DNA of 64,000 nucleotides from positions 57,822 through 121,821 of the forward strand of contig NZ_JOIZ01000018.1 of the NCBI RefSeq assembly GCF_000721605.1, in the 5' to 3' direction. The notes beneath the pieces are model-generated. The model did no database searches, was not told the origin of the DNA, and saw only the letters and a list, made by a program, of their open reading frames with translations. Both the position numbers and the translations under genes were made by a program. How positions within the stretch are numbered: the stretch's first letter is position 1; each line of letters opens with the position of its first letter. Below are positions 17,353 through 27,445 of this stretch, piece after piece. Source of the DNA: Streptomyces sp. NRRL S-37. Lineage in GTDB: Bacteria > Actinomycetota > Actinomycetes > Streptomycetales > Streptomycetaceae.

Positions 17353-18969
17353 ATGGACATGCTGTGGAGCGGCTGGGGGGACCCGGCCGAGGCGAGGCCG
17401 CTGCCCGACACGGTGACCGGGCTGTTGCGCGATCTGCTCGGTGTGAAGCCGAGCGAGACCGGACCCGTGGCCATCGAGGACCTGGCCGTCCCCGAGAGCC
17501 CACTGGCACCGGCCGCACGCCGCGCCCTGATCGCGGCCCTGGGCGGCGAGGCCCACGTCCGCACCGACGCCGACACGCGCATCCGGCACACCCGCGGCAA
17601 GTCCACCCCCGACCTGCTGCGCATCCGCGAGGGCGACCTCGCCGCCGTCCCGGCCGCCGTACTCCTGCCCGGCGGCCACGACGAGGTCCTCGCCGTCCTG
17701 CGGGTGTGCGCCGAACACGGCCTGCCGCTGGTGCCGTTCGGCGGCGGCACCTCCGTCGTCGGCGGCCTCGCCCCCGAACCGCGCGGCGCCTTCGTCGCCC
17801 TGGACCTGCGGCGCATGGACGGCCTGCTCGCCCTCGACCCGGTCTCCCGCACCGCCACCCTGGGGCCCGGCCTCCGTGCCCCGCGGGCCGAGGAACTGCT
17901 CGCCGGACACGGCTTCACCCTCGGCCACTTCCCCCAGTCCTACGAGTGGGCCACCATCGGCGGCTTCGCCGCCACCCGCTCCAGCGGCCAGGCGTCCGCC
18001 GGCTACGGCCGCTTCGACGAGATGGTGCTCTCCCTCACCCTCGCCACCCCCGAGGGCACCCTCGACACCGGCCGCGCCCCGCGCTCGGCCGCGGGACCCG
18101 ACCTGCGCCAGCTCGTCCTCGGCTCGGAGGGCGCGTTCGGCGTCATCACCTCCGTGACCGTACGCGTCCGGCCCGTCCCGCGGGCCCGCGTCCACGAGGG
18201 CTGGCACTTCCCCACGTTCGAGCAGGGGACCACCGCCCTGCGCCGGCTCGCCCAGGACGGACCGCGGCCCACCGTGCTGCGCCTGTCCGACGAGACCGAG
18301 ACGCTGATCGGTCTGGCGGACCCGGACGCGATCGGCTCCGGCGCACCACGGGCCACCGGCTGCGCGGCGATCGCGGGGTACGAAGGCACGGAGGAGGACA
18401 CGGAGTACCGCAGGGAGCGCGCCGGGGCCGTCCTGCGCGCGTGCGGCGGCAGCCCCCTGGGCGAGGAGCCGGGCCGGCGCTGGGCGCACGGCCGCTACTC
18501 GGCACCGTACCTGCGCGACGCGCTCCTGGACGCCGGGGCCTTCGCGGAGACACTGGAGACGGCGGCCTTCTGGTCCCGTCTCCCCGGGCTGTACGCCTCC
18601 GTCCGCGAGGCGCTCACCGCCACCCTCACCGGGGCCGGCACCCCACCGCTGGTCATGTGCCACATCTCCCACGTCTACGAGAACGGCGCCTCGCTCTACT
18701 TCACCGTGGTCTGCGCCCGGAGCGAGGACCCCGTGGCGCACTGGACCCGCGCCAAGCACGCCGCGGGCGAGGCGATCCTCGCCGCCGGCGGCACGATCAG
18801 CCACCACCACGGGGTGGGCACCGACCACCGGGACTGGTACGTCCGCGAGGCGGGCCCGCTCGGCATCGACGCCCTGCGTGCCGTGAAGCGGCGACTGGAC
18901 CCGGCGGGGCTGCTCAACCCCGGCGTCCTGCTGCCCGCCGACCGACCCGCACCCCTGACCGCCGACTGA
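17353..18969 (+). CDS. FAD-binding oxidase of the alkyldihydroxyacetonephosphate synthase type
   Basis: 538 residues from the ATG at 17353 behind GAGGAC; the longer frame from 17269 lacks a site. It has a VAO/PCMH-type FAD domain with VPFGGGTSVVGG (pyrophosphate loop) and GHFPQSYEWATIGGFAATRSSGQ, followed by the cap domain. Near residue 485 is TISHHHGVG, the His-rich active-site motif of alkyl-DHAP synthase, where acyl-DHAP is converted to the ether lipid alkyl-DHAP. Many bacterial homologues have unproven substrates, but glpD (making DHAP) on one side and a diacylglycerol-kinase-like gene on the other favour a glycerolipid role. Confidence 0.83.
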   Translation: MDMLWSGWGDPAEARPLPDTVTGLLRDLLGVKPSETGPVAIEDLAVPESPLAPAARRALIAALGGEAHVRTDADTRIRHTRGKSTPDLLRIREGDLAAVPAAVLLPGGHDEVLAVLRVCAEHGLPLVPFGGGTSVVGGLAPEPRGAFVALDLRRMDGLLALDPVSRTATLGPGLRAPRAEELLAGHGFTLGHFPQSYEWATIGGFAATRSSGQASAGYGRFDEMVLSLTLATPEGTLDTGRAPRSAAGPDLRQLVLGSEGAFGVITSVTVRVRPVPRARVHEGWHFPTFEQGTTALRRLAQDGPRPTVLRLSDETETLIGLADPDAIGSGAPRATGCAAIAGYEGTEEDTEYRRERAGAVLRACGGSPLGEEPGRRWAHGRYSAPYLRDALLDAGAFAETLETAAFWSRLPGLYASVREALTATLTGAGTPPLVMCHISHVYENGASLYFTVVCARSEDPVAHWTRAKHAAGEAILAAGGTISHHHGVGTDHRDWYVREAGPLGIDALRAVKRRLDPAGLLNPGVLLPADRPAPLTAD

Positions 18970-19023
18970 CCCGCACCCCTGACCGCCCTTCCCCGTCCCG
19001 TCGGCCCGCCCGGAGGCACCCCG

Positions 19024-19905
19024 ATGCGCCAGTTCACCGCCGTCGTCAACCCCACCGCGGGCGCGGCCACCGCGGCGGCGGCCCTGCTCGCCCTGGCCCG
19101 GCACCTCCGCGAGGAGGGCGCCGACCTGCGGACCGAGTACAGCCGCAGCCTCGCCCACGCCCGCGCACTGGCCCGCGAGGCCGGGCGGGAGGGGCGGATC
19201 GTCCTCGCCGTCGGCGGGGACGGCATCGCGGGCGGGATCGGCGGTGCGCTCAGCGGGACCGGCGCGACCCTCGGCCTGGTCCCGGCCGGCCGGGGCAACG
19301 ACTTCGCCCGCGCGCTGGGAGTGCCCCGGGACCCGGCGGCCCTGGCCCGCGTCCTGCTCCGCGCCGAGCCGCGGCGGGTCGACACGGTCGAGGTCACCTC
19401 GGCCGTCCACGACCGCACCGTCGTCCTCGGCAGCGTCTACGCCGGGGTGGACGCGCTCGCCAACCGCCACGCCAACCGGTCCCGGCTGCTCAAGGGCTCC
19501 GCGTCCTACTACGCGGGTGGCCTGCGGGCCGTCACCGCCTGGCGGCCCGCCCGCTACCGGGTCACCGTCGACGGCGAGGAGCACCCGCACACCGGCTACA
19601 CGGTGGTGGCCGCCAACTCCGGCTACTACGGCTCGGGCCGCGTCATCGCGCCGGACGCCCGCGTGGACGACGGTCTGCTGGACGTCGTGATGATCGAGGA
19701 GGCGCCCCGGAGGCTGTTCTTCGCCCTGATGAACGAGCTCAGGACCGGCACCCACGTGCGCCGGCCCCAGGTGCGGATCCTGCGGGGCAGTGAGATCCGC
19801 ATCGAGGCCGACCGCGACGTTCCCTACGGCACCGACGGGGAGGTCGACGCGGTCCTCCCCGTCACGGTCGGGGTGCTGCCCGGAGCCCTGCGCGTCCTCT
19901 ACTGA
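19024..19905 (+). CDS. Diacylglycerol kinase-like lipid kinase (DAGK catalytic domain)
   Basis: 293 residues. The family marks are VVNPTAGAAT near the start, the nucleotide motif AVGGDGIAGGIGGAL near residue 62 (GGDG), and LVPAGRGNDFARALG. The C-terminal beta-sandwich contains NSGYYGSGRVIAPDARVDDG and DVPYGTDGEVD. Such YegS/DgkB-type enzymes phosphorylate diacylglycerol or related lipids at the membrane surface. A GGAGGC ribosome site lies just upstream. Located 54 bases after the alkyl-DHAP-synthase-like gene, probably in the same transcript. The last seven bases overlap the convergent DoxX gene. Confidence 0.86.
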   Translation: MRQFTAVVNPTAGAATAAAALLALARHLREEGADLRTEYSRSLAHARALAREAGREGRIVLAVGGDGIAGGIGGALSGTGATLGLVPAGRGNDFARALGVPRDPAALARVLLRAEPRRVDTVEVTSAVHDRTVVLGSVYAGVDALANRHANRSRLLKGSASYYAGGLRAVTAWRPARYRVTVDGEEHPHTGYTVVAANSGYYGSGRVIAPDARVDDGLLDVVMIEEAPRRLFFALMNELRTGTHVRRPQVRILRGSEIRIEADRDVPYGTDGEVDAVLPVTVGVLPGALRVLY

Positions 19906-20351
19906 CCGCCACCGGCCGCCGTCGGACCGGTGCGGTGGTACCGCTGGGCCAGCCGCGCGAGCGCCACCGCGCCCAGCAGCAGCCCGAAGTCGCGCAGCGC
20001 GACGTCGTAGTAACCGGACAGCGTCAGCAGGTTGACGATGATCCCCGCGAGCCAGCCGGCGACCAGCCAGCCCCCGAAGCGCGGCGCGATGCCCACGACG
20101 ACGCCGGCCACGATCTCGATCACTCCCACCGCGTACATCGCCGCCTGCGCGCTGCCCGGGACGATGTCGTCGATCCACGGCGCGAGGTAGGCGGGCCAGT
20201 CGACGAGGAGGTTCGCGAACTTGTCCAGTCCGAACAGGACCGGCGCCACGGTGAAGCCGGTGCGCAGGATGACGAACGCCTGGTAGCCGGGGTCGGTGAG
20301 GGCGGCCCGCCGAGGCGTGACCGACGTGCCGCTCGTGGTTGTGGAGGCCAT
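19899..20351 (-). CDS. DoxX-family membrane protein
   Basis: 150 residues starting at the ATG at 20351, which is preceded by AAGAAGGG; the upstream extension to 20384 has no ribosome site. Four hydrophobic segments with VILRTGFTVAPVLFGLDKFANL, AAMYAVGVIEIVAGVVVGI and a C-terminal DFGLLLGAVALARLAQRY are typical of DoxX/DoxD-like proteins, which are implicated in thiol or membrane redox balance. The function is not proven. It is divergent from a COG2345-type regulator with a 66-base shared promoter, so redox or metal control is likely. Confidence 0.83.
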   Translation of the reverse strand: MASTTTSGTSVTPRRAALTDPGYQAFVILRTGFTVAPVLFGLDKFANLLVDWPAYLAPWIDDIVPGSAQAAMYAVGVIEIVAGVVVGIAPRFGGWLVAGWLAGIIVNLLTLSGYYDVALRDFGLLLGAVALARLAQRYHRTGPTAAGGGQ

Positions 20352-20417
20352 GGCCTGCACCCTTCTTCTAAAGACAAGTCTCATTAACGATAGAAGCGCC
20401 GATCCTCTCTTTAGTCA
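20352..20417. promoter_or_regulatory. Divergent operator with 7-base inverted repeat
   Basis: CTAAAGA at 20368-20374 and its complement TCTTTAG at 20408-20414 form an inverted repeat with a 33-base spacing. The intervening DNA (AAGTCTCATTAACGATAGAA) is unusually AT-rich. The arms sit at the two gene starts, as if one regulator dimer pair controlled both genes. The regulator encoded by the adjacent gene is the natural candidate. Confidence 0.5.
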
Positions 20418-21128
20418 ATGGCTGTTGCTTTTACACTGGTGTTCGTGGATGACACGGAAGAAGTACGCGACAGGGACATCGCGGCGATCTCGGCCATCGC
20501 CGCTCTCGATGAGCCCACCCGTCGGCGGCTCTACGACTACGTGGTGGGCCGGCGCCACCCGGTCGGCCGGGACGAGGCGGCCGAGGCGCTCGGACTGGCC
20601 CGGCAGACCGCGGCCTTCCACCTGGACCGGCTGGCCGCGGAGCACCTGCTCGACGTGCTCCACGTCCGGCGCAGCGGACGCAGCGGTCCGGGCGCGGGCC
20701 GCCCGGCCAAGCTCTACCGCCGCTCGGCCGCGCAGATCGCCGTCAGCCTCCCGGACCGGCGCTACGAACTCGCCGGCCGGCTGCTCGCCCAGGCCGTGGA
20801 GGAATCCGCCGCCGGCGGGGAACCCGTGCGCGACGTACTGCACCGCAGGGCGCGGGAACTGGGTGTACGGCTGGGGACGGACGGCGACGGGAGGGAGGTC
20901 CTCCGTGTACTGGAACGATACGGCTTCGAGCCGCGTCACGACGGCGGGTCCGTCGTCCTGGGCAACTGTCCCTTCCACGCGCTGGCCCGCGCGCACACGC
21001 AGACGGTGTGCGGCATGAACCTGCACCTGATGCGCGGAGTCCTCGAAGGGCTCGGTGAAACGGGGTTCGAGGCCCGTCTGGCGCCGGAACCGGGCCGGTG
21101 CTGCGTCCGCCTGGAGCCCGCCGCCTGA
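20418..21128 (+). CDS. ArsR-like (COG2345) winged-helix regulator with Cys-rich C-terminus
   Basis: 236 residues from the ATG at 20418; a GTG at 20442 is an alternative. The winged helix covers ~20-85 (ALDEPTRRRLYDYVVGRRHP, EAAEALGLARQTAAFHLDRL). The C-terminal part has NCPFHALARAHTQTVCGMN and PGRCCVRL. This Cys spacing is shared with COG2345 regulators, which include the SufR iron-sulphur repressors, so a metal or [Fe-S] cofactor is possible. It is divergent from DoxX and followed 22 bases later by a DUF488 gene; an autoregulated redox switch is inferred. Confidence 0.78.
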   Translation: MAVAFTLVFVDDTEEVRDRDIAAISAIAALDEPTRRRLYDYVVGRRHPVGRDEAAEALGLARQTAAFHLDRLAAEHLLDVLHVRRSGRSGPGAGRPAKLYRRSAAQIAVSLPDRRYELAGRLLAQAVEESAAGGEPVRDVLHRRARELGVRLGTDGDGREVLRVLERYGFEPRHDGGSVVLGNCPFHALARAHTQTVCGMNLHLMRGVLEGLGETGFEARLAPEPGRCCVRLEPAA

Positions 21129-21150
21129 CCCGGCCGCCAGGAGGAGCCCC

Positions 21151-21804
21151 ATGACCCCGCGCGAGTTGTCGACCTTCGGCCACGGCACCGCGGACCGGGA
21201 AGCACTGACCGCACTGCTGCGCGACGCGGGGATCTCCGCCGTCGTGGACGTGCGGATCGGCCCCGGCAGCCGTCGCGACCCCGACCTGGCACGGACCCGG
21301 CTGGCCGCATGGCTCCCCGAGGCCGGCATCGCCTACCGCTGGGAACGGGACCTGGGCGGCTTCCGCAAGCTCCCGCCCGACTCGCCCGACACCGTCTGGC
21401 GCAACGCCTCCTTCCGCGGCTACGCCGCCCACACCCGCACCCCCGAGTTCGTCACCGCGATGGACACCCTGCTGGATCAGGCCGCCCGCGAGCCGACCGC
21501 GGTGATGTGCGGCGAATCCGTGTGGTGGCGGTGCCACCGGCGGATCGTCGCCGACTTCGCCCTTCTCGCCCGCCAGGTGCCGGTGCGTCACCTGATGCAC
21601 GACGGACGCCACACGTGGCACAGCCCCACGCCGGGCGCACGCCTGCGCGCCGACGGGCTGCTCGTCTACGACGACACGCCGCCGCGTCGGCGTAGACGGC
21701 TCACGCAACCCGGGAGCCACCCGCAGTTACCGGACACGCCCCAAGACTGGACCGGTTCGTTCTCTGGAATTATTCGTGTCTGGGCCTATAGGTTCGGCGC
21801 ATGA
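21151..21804 (+). CDS. DUF488 family protein
   Basis: 217 residues from the ATG at 21151 after AGGAGG. The DUF488 signatures are present: STFGHGTADREAL, a VDVR motif, WERDLGGFRK, and the terminal VMCGESVWWRCHRRIVADF with the conserved Cys and CHR. Function unknown; the fold is often linked to DNA or nucleotide chemistry. The last ~35 residues go beyond the usual family end, include the rare TTA codon at 21727-21729, and run through a likely furA promoter, ending in an ATGA overlap with furA. The extension may be a passive read-through of regulatory DNA. Confidence 0.82.
   Translation: MTPRELSTFGHGTADREALTALLRDAGISAVVDVRIGPGSRRDPDLARTRLAAWLPEAGIAYRWERDLGGFRKLPPDSPDTVWRNASFRGYAAHTRTPEFVTAMDTLLDQAAREPTAVMCGESVWWRCHRRIVADFALLARQVPVRHLMHDGRHTWHSPTPGARLRADGLLVYDDTPPRRRRRLTQPGSHPQLPDTPQDWTGSFSGIIRVWAYRFGA
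21764..21800 (+). promoter_or_regulatory. Candidate leaderless promoter of furA-katG, inside the end of DUF488
   Basis: CTGGAA at 21764-21769 and TATAGG at 21787-21792 are 17 bases apart and would start transcription at or within a few bases of the furA ATG (21801). The segment TTCTCTGGAATTATTCGTGT is much richer in A/T than its surroundings, as in known Fur-family operators. A leaderless furA transcript is documented in mycobacteria; its occurrence here is inferred. Confidence 0.5.
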
Positions 21805-22238
21805 CCGCATCCCGGCCGTCGACCGCAGCCGAGGAGCTCCGCGGTGCGGGGCTCCGTGCGACGGCGGCCCGCGTCGCCCTCCTCGAAACCGTCCGCCAGG
21901 GCGGCCACCTCGGAGTCGAGGCGATCGCCTCCGAAGTGCGCCGGCGCACGGGGCACGTCTCCCTGCAGGCGGTGTACGAGGCGCTGAACGCGCTCACCGG
22001 GGCGGGGCTCGTGCGCCGTGTCGAGCCGGCCGGCAGCCCGGCCCGCTACGAGGGCCGGGTCGGGGACAATCACCACCACGTGGTGTGCCGTTCCTGCGGT
22101 GCCGTCGCCGACGTCGACTGCGCGGTCGGTGACGCGCCCTGTCTGACCGCGTCCGGCGGTCACGGTTTCGTGATCGACGAGGCCGAGGTCGTCTTCTGGG
22201 GCCTGTGCCCCGACTGTTCCACCTCCCGCAGTACCTGA
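21801..22238 (+). CDS. furA: Fur-family peroxide-responsive repressor
   Basis: 145 residues, usual for FurA/CatR-type proteins. The winged helix (GLRATAARVALLETVRQGGH ... SLQAVYEALNALTGAGLVRR) is followed by the metal-binding segment NHHHVVCRSCG and the C-terminal CPDC, the two CxxC pairs of a structural zinc site. It sits 33 bases upstream of katG, the order conserved in Streptomyces and mycobacteria, where FurA represses itself and the catalase-peroxidase until oxidised. It overlaps the DUF488 stop by four bases. Confidence 0.93.
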   Translation: MTASRPSTAAEELRGAGLRATAARVALLETVRQGGHLGVEAIASEVRRRTGHVSLQAVYEALNALTGAGLVRRVEPAGSPARYEGRVGDNHHHVVCRSCGAVADVDCAVGDAPCLTASGGHGFVIDEAEVVFWGLCPDCSTSRST

Positions 22239-24503
<2,265 letters not shown>

Positions 24504-24520
24504 TCCCCCCGCCCCGCTGA

Positions 24521-24550
24521 TCCGGGCCGGCCCTTTGGGGCCGGCCCGGA
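24521..24550. terminator. katG terminator hairpin
   Basis: Perfect 13-base arms at 24521-24533 and 24538-24550 (TCCGGGCCGGCCC and complement) with a 4-base loop, 17 bases after the katG stop. No T-run follows. Confidence 0.75.
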
Positions 24551-24633
24551 CGTGTGCCGCCCCCGAGATGCGCGCGGTCCGCCGTGCCACCAGGGTGGAA
24601 GCGAGCCGACCGCCACCGAAGGAGGCGCTGGAC

Positions 24634-24864
24634 ATGGGCAAGGGCACCGGCCGGGGCAAGGATCTCCACAAGGGCGACGAGGTCGCCTGGAGCAGCCACG
24701 GCAGCGAGGCGACGGGCAAGGTCGAGAAGAAGATCACCGAGCGTACCGAGGCGGCCGGACGCACGGTCGCCGCCTCCGAGGAGGAACCGCAGTACGAGGT
24801 GCGCAGCGGGAAGTCGGGCAAGCCGGCGGTCCACAAGCCCTCCGCGCTCAGGAAGAAGAAGTGA
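24634..24864 (+). CDS. DUF2945 (HVA1/TUDOR-like) small protein
   Basis: 76 residues from the ATG at 24634 behind AAGGAGG. The signature of DUF2945 is visible: LHKGDEVAWSSHGSEATGKV, followed by YEVRSGKSGKPAVHKPSAL. The protein is basic, with a Lys-rich tail, and probably forms a small beta-barrel that binds nucleic acid or partner proteins; function unproven. It is translationally coupled to the following DUF3140 gene by a GTGA overlap, a pairing common in actinobacteria. Confidence 0.85.
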   Translation: MGKGTGRGKDLHKGDEVAWSSHGSEATGKVEKKITERTEAAGRTVAASEEEPQYEVRSGKSGKPAVHKPSALRKKK

Positions 24865-25211
24865 GCGCCGTGGAGGAGGACCGCGAGGACGAGACCTGGG
24901 ACGAGTTCCGCGAGCTGGTCAACATGAAGCCGGCCGACCTCGAGAAGTGGCTCGGCACGGAGGAGTCCCGCGGCGCGGGTCAGCACGCGGACGGCGGCGA
25001 GTCGACCGGCCACGCGTCCGGCCGCCGCATCGTCGGCATCCTCCGCACCGCGAGGAAGGACCTCTCCGACGACGACTACGCCCACATGCGCAAGGTCGTC
25101 GGCTACATCCGCCGCCACCTCGCCCAGCGCCCGTCCGGCGACGTACGCGACACACGCTGGCGCCACTCGCTGATGAACTGGGGCCACGACCCGCTCGACG
25201 ACGCGCCCTGA
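24861..25211 (+). CDS. DUF3140 family protein
   Basis: 116 residues from the GTG at 24861, which overlaps the previous stop. The DUF3140 pattern is clear: EFRELVNMKPADLEKWLGTE ... GRRIVGILRTARKDLSDDDY ... RHSLMNWGHDPL. The small acidic-to-basic helical protein, often next to DUF2945, is suspected to be DNA-associated (the family recalls SARTTc4/plasmid-like domains) but is uncharacterised. Together with katG upstream it may belong to a stress-related set; no direct evidence. Confidence 0.84.
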   Translation: MSAVEEDREDETWDEFRELVNMKPADLEKWLGTEESRGAGQHADGGESTGHASGRRIVGILRTARKDLSDDDYAHMRKVVGYIRRHLAQRPSGDVRDTRWRHSLMNWGHDPLDDAP

Positions 25212-25427
25212 CACCACCGCCCACGGACCTCCCGGGGAAACCCCGAGGGCCGGCCCACCCGTACGGGATCCGTCCGGGTGGGCCGGCCGGGGGGCACGAC
25301 CACCGTGTGCCGTCGCCGTGCCGTCCCCACCGCACGCGCCACGACACCCGCCGCCGCGGGTGTGACATCGGGGAAACGGGCCATCAAAGAGAGGAGCAGA
25401 GCCACTCGACGCGAGGAGTGTCCACGT
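25212..25427. other. Intergenic region without a visible gene
   Basis: 216 bases. Around 25225-25290 there are weak inverted G/C stretches (GGTGGGCCGGCC / GGCCGGCCCACC at ~25247-25292) that could form a terminator for the DUF3140 gene. Bases 25360-25400 become AT-richer (GGGGAAACGGGCCATCAAAG), probably the promoter of the YihY gene. Confidence 0.4.
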
Positions 25428-26390
25428 ATGGGAACCGTCGTCCACGTCCCGCAGACCCGGGACATGATCGGAGAGGAACTCTCCGGCGACGAGGCGTTCG
25501 CCGCGCTGCGGCACTACGGAGGCCTGCGGCTGCTGACCGACTCCTTTGCCCGCTTCCGCTACGCGGACGGCTTCTCCCACGCGCGGGCGCTCGCCTTCCA
25601 GGTCGTCCTCGGCCTGGTGCCGTTCACCGTGGCGCTGGTCGGCCTGGCGACCTCCGTGCACACCGAGGGCGTGGGCCGGGTCGTCGAGCTCACCCTCGGC
25701 CGGATCGTGCCCGGCGCCAGTGCCGACATCGTCGAGGACGCCTTCGAGGGGACCCGGCGCAGCGCCCACGACGACGTCGGGAGCGCGCTGGCGCTCTGGC
25801 TCGGCCTGGGCTTCGCCCTGCTGAACCTCGCCTCCGCCATGGGCCAGATCGAGCGGGGCGCCAACCGCATCTACGGGATCGAACGCGACCGCCCCTTCCC
25901 CCGCAAGTACGGCAGGGCCGTCCTCCTCGCGCTCACCGCGGGCCTGCCGCTGGTCCTCGGGTTCGTCGTGCTCGTCACCGGTGACGCGGTGGGCGACGCG
26001 GTGGCCGAGGTGGCCGGGGGATCCGGCGGCTCGGGGTGGTGGACCGTGCTGGAGCTGCCGGTGGGACTGGCGCTGGCGTGGGTCGCCTCGGCGGTGATCT
26101 TCCGCTGGTCACCCCGGCGTACCCAGCCCGGCTACACCTGGCTGGCCTTCGGCTCGGCCGTGCACCTGCTGCTGTGGGTCGCGGCGACGTGGCTGCTCGC
26201 CCTGTACGTCGAGGGCAGCGGGGCGTTCGGCGCCCTGTACGGGCCGCTCACCGCGTTCATCGCACTGCTGCTGTGGGCCAACCTCACCGCCGTCGCCCTC
26301 TTCCTCGGCATCGCGTTCGCAGCCCAGCTCGAAGCGGCGCGCGCCGGCATCGACGCGGCGGTCCGCCCGGACCCGGGACCGGGCGCCTGA
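25428..26390 (+). CDS. YihY/BrkB-family inner-membrane protein
   Basis: 320 residues from the ATG at 25428 with GCGAGGAG upstream; the earlier ATG-like start at 25278 lacks support. Six hydrophobic segments follow the YihY/virulence-factor-BrkB pattern: ARALAFQVVLGLVPFTVALV, then AMGQIERGANRIYGIERDRP, and later RWSPRRTQPGYTWLAFGSAV and ALLLWANLTAVALFLG. Despite the old name 'ribonuclease BN', the family are integral membrane proteins of uncertain transport or envelope function. The gene appears monocistronic. Confidence 0.87.
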   Translation: MGTVVHVPQTRDMIGEELSGDEAFAALRHYGGLRLLTDSFARFRYADGFSHARALAFQVVLGLVPFTVALVGLATSVHTEGVGRVVELTLGRIVPGASADIVEDAFEGTRRSAHDDVGSALALWLGLGFALLNLASAMGQIERGANRIYGIERDRPFPRKYGRAVLLALTAGLPLVLGFVVLVTGDAVGDAVAEVAGGSGGSGWWTVLELPVGLALAWVASAVIFRWSPRRTQPGYTWLAFGSAVHLLLWVAATWLLALYVEGSGAFGALYGPLTAFIALLLWANLTAVALFLGIAFAAQLEAARAGIDAAVRPDPGPGA

Positions 26391-26539
26391 CCGGCCGGGA
26401 CGAACACGCCGACGGGGAACTTGGGCGTGGCGTCCGCGCGTTGTCGGTGTGAGGTTGCACAATGATCGGAAAAGGAGATCAACTCCGGCGCCGCGCTGGG
26501 TAGACGGTCTCGTATCCCGGCTCCGGAAAGGTCTTGCTG

Positions 26540-27028
26540 ATGCTCGCCACCGTCGACCGTCCCCACGCCCTCGTCGCCCTGCCGGCCGCGCGCCGCCGAC
26601 CGGACCAGCGTCGCGGCGGACCGATAACGACCGAGTTCCCGGCCGTCCCTTCCCGTCCGCGCCCCCCGGCCGGCACCCCCCGCACCGACGTGCTGCGCAT
26701 CATCTCCGACCCCCGCACTCCCACGTACGTCACCGAGTACGCCAACGGCCGCCGCAGGTACAGCTACTGGCGCCCGCTCGACTCGGCCACCGGCACCGGG
26801 GGCTGCTACGCCGCCCTGCCCACCGCCGAATGCGACGCGCTGCACGCGGCCGGGCGGATCACCCTCGGCGAGCCCGTCGTGGACCCCAACCGCACGACGT
26901 ACCGCGTCCGCACCGCCACCCGCGCCCAGTCGGCCGCCCGCGCCCAGTCCGCCACGCGCGCCGAACCGGCCCCCCGGACCCGGCCCGAGCCGGCCCGCCC
27001 GGTACGGGAACGCGCCCGCGTGGCCTGA
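26540..27028 (+). CDS. Hypothetical protein with small folded core and Arg/Pro-rich flanks
   Basis: 162 residues from the ATG at 26540 preceded by GGAAAGG; a TTG two codons upstream is less likely. The middle (DVLRIISDPRTPTYVTEYAN to AALPTAECDALHAAGRITLG) looks like a compact alpha/beta domain, while both ends are low-complexity Ala/Arg/Pro. A RAQSA-type short repeat occurs near residue 130. No signal peptide. I do not recognise a named family, but codon bias and a good ribosome site make the gene credible. Its stop lies within the arm of a hairpin. Confidence 0.6.
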   Translation: MLATVDRPHALVALPAARRRPDQRRGGPITTEFPAVPSRPRPPAGTPRTDVLRIISDPRTPTYVTEYANGRRRYSYWRPLDSATGTGGCYAALPTAECDALHAAGRITLGEPVVDPNRTTYRVRTATRAQSAARAQSATRAEPAPRTRPEPARPVRERARVA

Positions 27029-27085
27029 CCGGGGTGCGGGGCGGCTGCGCCGTGGTCCGGTCAGGCCACGGGCGAGCGCCCGTGG
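27020..27085. terminator. Two adjacent hairpins at the 3' end of the hypothetical gene
   Basis: First stem: GTGGCCTGACCGG at 27020-27032 (containing the TGA stop) pairs with 27057-27069. Second stem: CCACGGGC at 27066-27073 pairs with 27078-27085 around GAGC. The two share bases 27066-27069, so they are mutually exclusive. Confidence 0.55.
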
Positions 27086-27389
27086 CCGAATGCGTGTCCT
27101 GCTGCCGACCGAGGCGACGGTACGGTCGTAGGCCGGGAGAAGATCTCACGCACCGCACTCCGCGCCGACGTGGTGTTTCGAGGTGAGGCCTTCGGTATCA
27201 GCACAGATCACGGGCGCCTCCGGCTTCCGACAGGGGTCCGGAAGAATCGGTCCGGAGCGAGCCCGCCGATGTGATTGGCATGCTCCTGATAAGTCGCGCC
27301 GGGCTCCACGACCACCTTCGGCTCCACGGTCACCGGCGGCTCCTCGACGCCGCCGGCCGCGCTCACCCGTGGCCGTCCGTGAGACGCCA
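27086..27389. other. Gene-free stretch, possible decayed coding remnant
   Basis: About 300 bases with lower, uneven codon bias. On the minus strand a 60-codon open frame (27208-27390) includes EEPPVTVEPKVVVEPGATYQ, which resembles a real protein piece, but it lacks a ribosome site and a recognisable family. I treat it as a remnant or chance frame. No RNA gene seen. Confidence 0.35.
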
Positions 27390-27429
27390 CCGCCCGGTCT
27401 CCGCGTCCCGGGACGCGGAGACCGGGCGG
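27390..27429. terminator. 40-base perfect palindrome after the DUF350 gene
   Basis: Bases 27390-27409 are the exact complement of 27410-27429, centred on TCCCGGGA. It starts 16 bases beyond the DUF350 stop (minus strand) and would act in both directions. Confidence 0.75.
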
Positions 27430-27445
27430 TACGGGGGCACCCCGG

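Noticed and set aside
17011..20178. 1,055-codon minus-strand frame across the flavoprotein and lipid kinase genes
   Set aside because: Composition typical of an antisense shadow; it crosses two well-defined genes.
27208..27390. 60-codon minus-strand frame as a small gene
   Set aside because: No ribosome site, no known family and it runs into a terminator palindrome; noted only as a possible remnant.
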